Origin: Pseudomonadota bacterium
GTDB lineage: Bacteria; Pseudomonadota; Gammaproteobacteria; Burkholderiales; Ferrovaceae
Direction: 5' to 3'
Assembly: GCA_021828575.1 (NCBI GenBank)
Contig: JAJZEL010000181.1
Coordinates: 1 to 5,060, forward strand
Length of the DNA stretch: 5,060 nucleotides
Shown here: in pieces, positions 1 through 3,913 of the stretch
Layout of the letters: every line of letters begins with the position of its first letter
Numbering within the stretch: position 1 is the first letter of the stretch
Notes under the pieces: generated by a model
What the model was told of the DNA's origin: nothing
The model's input: the letters and a program-made list of their open reading frames with translations, nothing else
Database searches by the model: none
Position numbers and translations under genes: made by a program

Positions 1-249
1 AAGGCATTGGCTCCGGAAGGCTGGCTGGGGTTCACGGTGGAAGTGGTCAGTCTCCAGAGGGCGCCGGGCGGTTATTGTCTTGATCCCGGAGGACGTTTCC
101 GTCACACGCCGGAATATCTGGAAAGCCTTCTTAAGGCATCGGGTTTCGTGCTGGAAAGAATGGACGAGGTGGTGTTGCGCAGCGAATTTTGCAAACCCAC
201 CTCCGGCCTTGCCGTACTCGCCCGAATGGGTAGCACGGCAAGGAGGTGA
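1..249 (+). CDS. Probable SAM-dependent methyltransferase, C-terminal fragment (5' end outside window)
   Basis: The reading frame is open from the first base and ends at TGA 247-249, giving 82 visible residues; the true start lies left of the window. The visible part begins with a 'LAPEGWLGFTVE' strand, as in class I methyltransferases where the chain proposes a product and then forms a beta-strand. Next come a 'GRFRHTPEYLESLLKASGF' segment and a final 'VVLRSE...P.SGLAVLAR' strand. I recognise this pattern as the C-terminal end of proteobacterial methyltransferases that often carry N-terminal TPR repeats. The SAM-binding glycine motif and any TPRs would be upstream and cannot be seen, so substrate and exact subfamily are unknown. 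The gene converges on the small heat-shock operon with only seven bases between the stop codons, and no convincing terminator follows it. The family call is recognition of a fragment and therefore moderate. Confidence 0.6.
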   Translation, partial: KALAPEGWLGFTVEVVSLQRAPGGYCLDPGGRFRHTPEYLESLLKASGFVLERMDEVVLRSEFCKPTSGLAVLARMGSTARR

Positions 250-256
250 ATGGCGT

Positions 257-631
257 TCAGTGTACGGTGATGCTCACCTTTCTGGGCTGCACGTGTTCAG
301 CTTTCGGAATGCGCACCTTCAGGACGCCGTGATTGAGTTCGGCAGAAACCTTGCCAGTATCCAGTTCCTTGGACAAAGTGAAGACGCGGCGGTAGCGGGC
401 CAGGGTCACTTCCGCATGGGTGGCTTTCATCTGGGTGGGCATGTCCAGACTCACTTCTCCCTCCAGGGTCAGAGTGTCATTTCCCACCTGAAGATCAAAC
501 TTGTCCCTGGGCACTCCCGGCATGTCGGCAAACAGGGTGATGCCGGAGGCGTCTTCGATGACATCCACGGCCGGCAGCAGCGTGGTGGCTTCACGTGCTG
601 CCGCGATGGTTTTGACCGTTTGTTCACTCAT
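257..631 (-). CDS. Hsp20/alpha-crystallin family small heat-shock protein (second gene of pair)
   Basis: This 124-residue protein is an ATP-independent holdase that binds unfolding cytoplasmic proteins during stress. After a short N-terminal arm, the alpha-crystallin domain runs from about residue 20 to 111. The signature A-x-x-x-n-GVL is intact at 97-104 (AELNHGVL). 'DMPGV' at 36-40 marks the usual turn after the early strand. The tail ends in 'RKVSITVH', where V-S-I or I-T-V can serve as the hydrophobic I-x-I-type anchor that docks on neighbouring dimers. The start ATG at 631 is supported by AAGGAGA at 639-645, seven bases upstream. It lies 18 bases after the stop of the first Hsp20 gene, so the two are surely co-transcribed. 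The paralogues are clearly different in sequence, especially in the N-terminal arm, so they may form distinct or mixed oligomers. The family assignment is secure; the division of labour is inference. Confidence 0.95.
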   Translation of the reverse strand: MSEQTVKTIAAAREATTLLPAVDVIEDASGITLFADMPGVPRDKFDLQVGNDTLTLEGEVSLDMPTQMKATHAEVTLARYRRVFTLSKELDTGKVSAELNHGVLKVRIPKAEHVQPRKVSITVH

Positions 632-638
632 GATGATT

Positions 639-645
639 TCTCCTT
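639..645 (-). promoter_or_regulatory. Shine-Dalgarno site of the second Hsp20 gene
   Basis: Reading on the minus strand, AAGGAGA lies seven bases before the ATG at 631, inside the 18-base gap between the two Hsp20 genes. It is a stronger match to the anti-Shine-Dalgarno sequence than the site of the first gene, so the second protein need not depend on coupled translation. Confidence 0.85.
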
Positions 646-649
646 GAAT

Positions 650-1081
650 TCACTGAATGGCAATACGACGGGGTTGCACAGCCTCCTTGCGCGGGAGGGA
701 GATATGCAGCACGCCATCGCTGTATCGTGCTTGTGCCGTGGTGCTCTCCACATCGTCAGGAAGTGTCACGACGCGGCGGAAGCGGCCGGCAAAACGTTCA
801 TCCACATGAAGCGTGGCCTTTTCAGGAACGTTTTCGGCTTTGCGCTCGCCAGCAATGGTGAGCACGCCCTTCTCGATCTGCACGTCCAGTGAAGCGGGAT
901 CCACGCCGGGAACAAAAGCGTAAATATCCACGGATTGTTCTGTGCTACCGGCATTGATGGCCGGAAAACTCTGGGACAGGCCCCGGATGCTAGGGGTATG
1001 GTCCAGATACTGTTGTAACTCTTGTTGCAGTCTGTTCATTTCCGCGAACACGTCGCGGGTGGAATACGCGCGGCTAAACAT
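650..1081 (-). CDS. Hsp20/alpha-crystallin family small heat-shock protein (first gene of pair)
   Basis: With the start chosen here the protein has 143 residues. It is a cytoplasmic holdase chaperone. The N-terminal arm (about 1-46, containing 'EMNRLQQELQQYL') resembles the amphipathic leader typical of bacterial class A small heat-shock proteins. The alpha-crystallin domain spans roughly 47-132, with 'FVPGVDP' after the first strands and a perfect A-x-x-x-n-GVL motif (ARYSDGVL). The C-terminus carries the I-x-I anchor as IAI, one residue before the end. Two in-frame ATGs exist, at 1087 and 1081. GGGAGA at 1088-1093 directly abuts the first but stands six bases from the second, so I prefer 1081; the alternative adds only Met-Asn. 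The gene is first in a two-gene operon behind a sigma-32-type promoter, which fits the expected heat-shock control. Confidence 0.95.
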   Translation of the reverse strand: MFSRAYSTRDVFAEMNRLQQELQQYLDHTPSIRGLSQSFPAINAGSTEQSVDIYAFVPGVDPASLDVQIEKGVLTIAGERKAENVPEKATLHVDERFAGRFRRVVTLPDDVESTTAQARYSDGVLHISLPRKEAVQPRRIAIQ

Positions 1082-1087
1082 GTTCAT

Positions 1088-1093
1088 TCTCCC
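1088..1093 (-). promoter_or_regulatory. Shine-Dalgarno site deciding the start of the first Hsp20 gene
   Basis: GGGAGA on the minus strand touches the ATG at 1087 with no spacer, which is too close for initiation there. It lies six bases before the ATG at 1081, a normal spacing. This favours the downstream methionine as the true start. Confidence 0.7.
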
Positions 1094-1127
1094 AAGGTGA
1101 ATATGGCGACATCACGCCCATGACGCC

Positions 1128-1160
1128 TATCTGGGGTCGATTTTTGGCACTTCAAGGGGG
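1128..1160 (-). promoter_or_regulatory. Sigma-32 (RpoH) type heat-shock promoter of the Hsp20 operon
   Basis: On the minus strand the -35 element reads CCCCCTTGAA (1160-1151) and, after a 14-base spacer, the -10 element reads CCCCAGATA (1136-1128). The RpoH consensus is CCCTTGAA, 13-15 bases, then CCCCATnTA. From memory, E. coli dnaK P1 has CCCCCTTGAT, 14 bases, then CCCCATTTA, so elements and spacing agree closely. Transcription would begin near 1121, giving an untranslated leader of about 40 bases before the ATG at 1081. The genes downstream are two small heat-shock proteins, which independently supports the call. No CIRCE-type inverted repeat is seen nearby, so negative control by HrcA is not suggested. 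Confidence 0.88.
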
Positions 1161-1165
1161 GAATG

Positions 1166-1198
1166 AAAAAGGCCGAACCCGCAGTGGGTTCGGCCTTT
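1166..1198 (-). terminator. Intrinsic terminator after the parvulin isomerase gene
   Basis: A perfect 13-base inverted repeat (1168-1180 with 1186-1198, AAAGGCCGAACCC against its complement) encloses a five-base loop. In the minus-strand transcript the stem is followed by a run of five U (1170-1166, partly within the stem), as in a Rho-independent terminator. On the plus strand the stem is followed by TTTACAGG, so it should work mainly on the minus strand. It starts 27 bases beyond the isomerase stop codon and ends six bases before the -35 element of the heat-shock promoter. Confidence 0.92.
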
Positions 1199-1225
1199 AC
1201 AGGAGACCAGTAGTACCAGACCCGA

Positions 1226-2056
1226 TCAGCGGCCCGTGACCTTGGCCTGAGTGACCAGTTGTTGTACGTACTGGGTAAAAGCCTGCTGGTCAGCATTCTG
1301 GCGCAGGCGATCCTTGACGGCGTCAAAGGGTGGCGGTTCCAGCGGACGTTCGTCCAGCAGCTTGATCACATGGTAACCAAAGCGAGTTTTGACTGGAGTA
1401 GTGGTGTACTCACCCTTCTTGAGGGTGAGCAACGCGTCACCGAAGGGTTTGTCAAACACACCCGGAGCTGCCCATTCCAGTTTGCCTCCCTTGTCACGGG
1501 AACCTGTATCCATGCTTTTTTCCTTGGCAAGCTTTTCGAAGCTGGCACCGTTCTGGAGGCTGGCGATAATGGCCTTGGCATCGCTTTCATTGGCCACAAG
1601 GATGTGTTCTGCCAGAAATTCGCGGGTTCCCAGGGCGGATTTCAAGCGATCATATTCCGCATGCAGTACGTCATCCTTGATGGGGTGGGTCTGGGCATAA
1701 CGGGCCTGCAGGGCATGCACCAGAATCTGTTCGCGGGTCAGGGCCATCTGTGCCTGAACGCGTGACTCCTTGTCCAGTCCATCCTTGACGGCTTGCTGGC
1801 TGACGGCTTCAAGAGCCACCAGATTGTTGCGCACCTGCTGGTCCAGCTGGGGCCCCGGGTTCTGACCTTGAGCGACCTGGGTTTCAGTGACCAGATCAAT
1901 CAGGTTGTTGGAAATGACGGCGCCGTTGACGGTCAGCCGTTGGCCGCCCGTGCGTTCTCCGGTCTGGCTGCCGGTGGTCTGGTCCGCATAGGACAAGGTC
2001 AGGGCCAAGGACCCCCCTACCAATACCAGCGACATCATGGCTTGTTTCAGTTTCAT
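1226..2056 (-). CDS. Exported parvulin-type peptidyl-prolyl cis-trans isomerase (PpiC/SurA-like)
   Basis: The 276-residue protein should catalyse cis-trans isomerisation of prolyl bonds in exported proteins. The N-terminus is a signal peptide: Lys residues at 3-4 (MKLKQ), a hydrophobic core at about 7-20, and a likely signal peptidase I site after S-Y-A (residue 24). Residues 40-140 are a helical region like the N-terminal chaperone part of SurA/PrsA-like proteins. The rotamase domain follows at about 147-236: 'AEHILV' at 149-154, 'GASFEKLAKEKSMD' at 170-183, 'GGKLEW' at 190-195, and 'TRFGYHVIKL' at 224-233. His151 and His229 match the conserved histidines of parvulins. There is one rotamase domain, unlike the two of E. 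coli SurA. No lipobox cysteine is seen, so the product is probably periplasmic or loosely membrane-bound. GAGGA lies shortly before the start, within the 3' end of bolA, so the two genes are probably translationally coupled. A strong terminator follows. Confidence 0.93.
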   Translation of the reverse strand: MKLKQAMMSLVLVGGSLALTLSYADQTTGSQTGERTGGQRLTVNGAVISNNLIDLVTETQVAQGQNPGPQLDQQVRNNLVALEAVSQQAVKDGLDKESRVQAQMALTREQILVHALQARYAQTHPIKDDVLHAEYDRLKSALGTREFLAEHILVANESDAKAIIASLQNGASFEKLAKEKSMDTGSRDKGGKLEWAAPGVFDKPFGDALLTLKKGEYTTTPVKTRFGYHVIKLLDERPLEPPPFDAVKDRLRQNADQQAFTQYVQQLVTQAKVTGR

Positions 2057-2059
2057 TAT

Positions 2060-2356
2060 CTATCCTCGGGTGAATGGAGCGTTGGACATGTTATCAGGTA
2101 CACGAGTTTCCAGGGCCAAGGCGTGAATTTCATGACGCATCAGGGGAGCCAGGGCCTCATGGACCAGTCGATGGCGTTCCAGGGGGTTCCGACCCTGAAA
2201 TACCTCGGACACGATGGTCACTTTGTAGTGTCCGCCACCGTCAGCTACACCTGCATGGCCGGCATGGTGGCGGCTGTCATCCCGTATTTCCAGCCGTTCA
2301 GGCTTCAGGATGGCCAAAAGTGCCCGCATGCGATCCATGGTGGAGGAGGCGGCCAT
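2060..2356 (-). CDS. bolA: BolA family protein
   Basis: This 98-residue protein has the BolA fold pattern: helix with 'MRALLAILKPERLEIRDDS' (10-28), the histidine-rich loop 'HHAGHAG' (30-36), strand 'HYKVTIVSEVF' (43-53), and the signature 'RNPLERHRLVHEAL' (56-69). The conserved His62 in R-H-R is the expected ligand at a shared 2Fe-2S site with a monothiol glutaredoxin. The protein has no cysteine, so any variable-loop ligand would be a histidine. BolA proteins act with glutaredoxins in iron-sulfur trafficking, and in enterobacteria also affect morphology and envelope genes. The ATG overlaps the yciB stop as TAATG, with GGAAG a few bases upstream inside yciB, and the stop is three bases before the isomerase start. 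Met7 is a possible alternative start, but the overlap favours Met1. The family is certain; whether it is a BolA or IbaG orthologue is not decided. Confidence 0.93.
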   Translation of the reverse strand: MAASSTMDRMRALLAILKPERLEIRDDSRHHAGHAGVADGGGHYKVTIVSEVFQGRNPLERHRLVHEALAPLMRHEIHALALETRVPDNMSNAPFTRG

Positions 2357-2910
2357 TATTTTTCTTCCATGTGTCGGGCCAGAAAGATGCTTTGACCTAC
2401 CACGAAAACCACCATCAGGGCCATCAGGCCAAACACCTTGAACTTGACCCAGATTGCTTCCGGGAAGTTGAAGGCCACGTAAAGGTTGGCGATGCCCAGC
2501 AGGGCAAAGAACACTGCCCAGGCAATGTTGAGCCGTTTCCAGACCTGATCGGGAAGGTGCAGTTGTTTGCCCAGCAGGGCACGGATGGGATGTCCCTTGC
2601 CCACCATGGGTGCGATGCCCAGAATGGCTGCAAAGATCCAGTACAGCACCGTGGGTTTCCAGCGGATGAACACGGTGGGTTCAATGCCCAGAACAGGGTG
2701 TTGTTTGGTCCACAGAGTCAGACCGCCCAGCAGGGTGATCACGGTGAAGCCGATCCAGACCGTGGCATCAACCGGACGACGCGTTCCCAGCAGCCACGTG
2801 ATCTGCAGCGCGCTGGCCCCCATGGCCGAACCGGTGGCCCAGTAGATGCCGCCCAGTTGATAAGCCACGAAAAATAGCAGGACCGGGAAAAGATCAAAGA
2901 ATACTTTCAT
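2356..2910 (-). CDS. yciB: Septation protein A / inner-membrane protein YciB
   Basis: With the start at 2910 the product has 184 residues, the usual size for YciB (also called IspZ). It opens with 'MKVFFDLFPVLLFFVAYQL', the family's typical beginning. Hydrophobic segments lie at about 5-22, 24-42, 51-68, 86-101, 128-147 and 155-176, consistent with a polytopic inner-membrane protein. The conserved 'FIRWKPT' falls at 81-87 and 'WVKFKVFGLM' at 154-163. YciB is linked to intracellular septation in Shigella and to envelope integrity in E. coli; no catalytic activity is established. The frame extends to an ATG at 2949, but those 13 residues are polar, unlike the family, and have no spaced ribosome site. 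The chosen start has GAGGA twelve bases upstream, which is rather long. The gene heads a three-gene operon with bolA and the isomerase. I cannot identify its promoter with confidence in the divergent region. Confidence 0.95.
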   Translation of the reverse strand: MKVFFDLFPVLLFFVAYQLGGIYWATGSAMGASALQITWLLGTRRPVDATVWIGFTVITLLGGLTLWTKQHPVLGIEPTVFIRWKPTVLYWIFAAILGIAPMVGKGHPIRALLGKQLHLPDQVWKRLNIAWAVFFALLGIANLYVAFNFPEAIWVKFKVFGLMALMVVFVVGQSIFLARHMEEK

Positions 2911-2945
2911 AACCCAGCATTTTCCTCGATTTTCAGGTGGTTTGT

Positions 2946-2992
2946 CCATGCTCGCCGGTTTTCACCGGCATGGCTCCCGTGTTTTGAGGGAG
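2946..2992. repeat. Two short inverted repeats in the divergent intergenic region
   Basis: GCCGG (2954-2958) and CCGGC (2965-2969) pair around a six-base loop. The arms extend to CCAT (2946-2949) and ATGG (2970-2973) across a four-base bulge on the left side. Next to it, CTCCC (2974-2978) and GGGAG (2988-2992) pair around nine bases, and the right arm overlaps the -35 element of the rightward promoter. They could be an operator or leader structures of the yciB transcript, but such short repeats also occur by chance. Confidence 0.3.
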
Positions 2993-3012
2993 ATATTGGT
3001 ATTTGGTATGAT
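2984..3012 (+). promoter_or_regulatory. Sigma-70 type promoter for the PHP gene and probably trpS
   Basis: TTGAGG (2984-2989) and TATGAT (3007-3012) are separated by 17 bases, the optimal spacing; they match four and five of six consensus positions. Transcription would begin near 3019, leaving a leader of about 26 bases before the ATG at 3045. No second promoter is evident before trpS, 20 bases after the PHP stop, so this one may serve both genes. The minus-strand promoter for yciB was not recognised in the same 134-base region. Confidence 0.65.
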
Positions 3013-3044
3013 GGAGGTCCACGCAGTTTCCTGAATGCCCACGG

Positions 3045-3893
3045 ATGCAAAATATCGATCTGCACAATCACTCCCGGGTGTCTGACGGTCTCCTGGAACC
3101 TTCCGCCCTGATCGAACTGGCGGTTTCCAACCGGGTCACGGCTTTCGCCCTGACAGACCATGACGATCTGGAAGGTTTGGATGAAGCCGCCCAGACTGCC
3201 CGGCGTCTGGGCCTCGAGTTCATCAATGGCGTGGAAGTGTCTGTCACATGGCGGCAGCACACCCTGCACATTCTGGGGCTCAACATTGATCCCACCCATG
3301 CTGGGCTCAGGGAAGGGTTGGCCGGTATACGTGAAGGCCGTATGGAACGTGCGGAAAAAATCGCGCACGAACTGGCGCAGGCGGGTATTCCCGGCGCGCT
3401 GGAAGGCGCCTTGCGTTTTGCTCATAACCCTCGCATCGTGGCTCGCCCCCATTTTGCCCGTTACATTGTGGAGCAGGGGTTGGCCCGTGATGTGTCTTCC
3501 GTTTTCAGGCGTTTTCTGGTCAAGGGGAAGGTGGGTTACGTGCAGCACCAGTGGGCGCCGCTGCAATCTGCCGTGGACTGGATTCTTGCGGCAGGCGGTA
3601 TTCCTGTACTGGCTCATCCCGGACGGTATACCATGGGATCCACCACCATGAATGAACTGCTGGACGAGTTTGTGCGGGTGGGAGGAAGGGGGATTGAAGT
3701 GGTTACCTGCAACCATACCAGGGAACAAGTGGAGTATTTTGCTGATCAGGCTGTACGCCGACAACTGCTGGCTTCGCGTGGTTCCGACTACCATGGACCG
3801 GGGGAAAGCCGTCTCCAGCCGGGGCAGTTGCCCCCCCTGCCACCCCAATGCATGCCCGTCTGGCATGCTTGGGGTAACCCCTTGACCCACTAG
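3045..3893 (+). CDS. rnm: PHP-domain phosphoesterase, YciV/RNase AM type
   Basis: The 282-residue protein has the metal-binding motifs of the PHP superfamily in order. These are 'DLHNHSRVSDG' (5-15, His7, His9, Asp14), 'LTDHDDLEG' (37-44, His39, Asp40), 'GVEVS' (62-66, Glu64), 'HTLHILG' (72-78, His75), 'ARPHFARYI' (133-141, His136), 'VLAHPGRY' (188-195, His191) and 'SRGSDYHGP' (244-252, Asp248, His250). This order and length fit the YciV family. The E. coli member is a 5'-3' exoribonuclease (RNase AM), and a Chromobacterium homologue cleaves 3',5'-nucleotide bisphosphates; all predicted metal ligands are present, so an active trinuclear enzyme is expected. The ATG at 3045 is the only usable start: the frame is open back to a TGA at 3009 with no ATG, GTG or TTG. 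There is no good ribosome site before it; GGAGGT at 3013-3018 is too far away and probably lies outside the transcript. trpS follows 20 bases downstream. Confidence 0.93.
   Translation: MQNIDLHNHSRVSDGLLEPSALIELAVSNRVTAFALTDHDDLEGLDEAAQTARRLGLEFINGVEVSVTWRQHTLHILGLNIDPTHAGLREGLAGIREGRMERAEKIAHELAQAGIPGALEGALRFAHNPRIVARPHFARYIVEQGLARDVSSVFRRFLVKGKVGYVQHQWAPLQSAVDWILAAGGIPVLAHPGRYTMGSTTMNELLDEFVRVGGRGIEVVTCNHTREQVEYFADQAVRRQLLASRGSDYHGPGESRLQPGQLPPLPPQCMPVWHAWGNPLTH
3842..3875 (+). other. Stem-loop at the end of the PHP gene, just upstream of trpS
   Basis: GCATGCC (3850-3856) and GGCATGC (3862-3868) form a perfect seven-base stem with a CGTCT loop. Beyond a T-T mismatch and one bulged A, ACCCC (3842-3846) pairs with GGGGT (3871-3875). 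No U-run follows, so it is not an ordinary terminator. The GGGG arm could instead pair with CCCC at 3878-3881, an alternative smaller hairpin. Two Trp codons (3861-3863, 3870-3872) fall in the loop edge and right arm. A regulatory role is only a hypothesis, because the bases also encode protein. Confidence 0.35.
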
Positions 3894-3913
3894 AAACCGG
3901 AGTTTCACTGAAC

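Noticed and set aside
211..239. Imperfect stem-loop (GCCGT ... ACGGC) at the end of the methyltransferase gene
   Set aside because: It has several internal mismatches and is not followed by a T-run on either strand, so it is unlikely to be a terminator.
266..283. Possible plus-strand terminator GGTGA-TGC-TCACC followed by TTTCT
   Set aside because: The stem has only five base pairs with a three-base loop and a broken T-run, and it lies inside the Hsp20 coding region.
80..892. Long plus-strand open frame of 270 codons across both Hsp20 genes
   Set aside because: It lies opposite two clear Hsp20 genes with intact family motifs, its translation shows no recognisable domain, and it overlaps the methyltransferase end in another frame. 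It is a shadow of GC-rich coding.
1105..1127. Hairpin near the 5' end of the Hsp20 leader, considered as an RNA thermometer
   Set aside because: The predicted transcript start near 1121 removes part of one arm, and the stem does not cover the ribosome site at 1088-1093. No FourU or ROSE-like pairing with that site was found.
2074..2877. Plus-strand open frame of 267 codons opposite bolA and yciB
   Set aside because: It covers two well-recognised genes in antisense, and its translation is of low complexity and unlike any family.
2910..2949. Upstream ATG at 2949 as the start of yciB
   Set aside because: It would add 13 polar residues before the family's usual hydrophobic beginning, and the purine-rich sequence before it sits too close to the ATG.
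2907..3908. Long minus-strand open frame of 333 codons opposite the PHP gene
   Set aside because: The PHP gene on the plus strand has all its metal-binding motifs. The antisense translation has no family features and no ribosome site was noticed.
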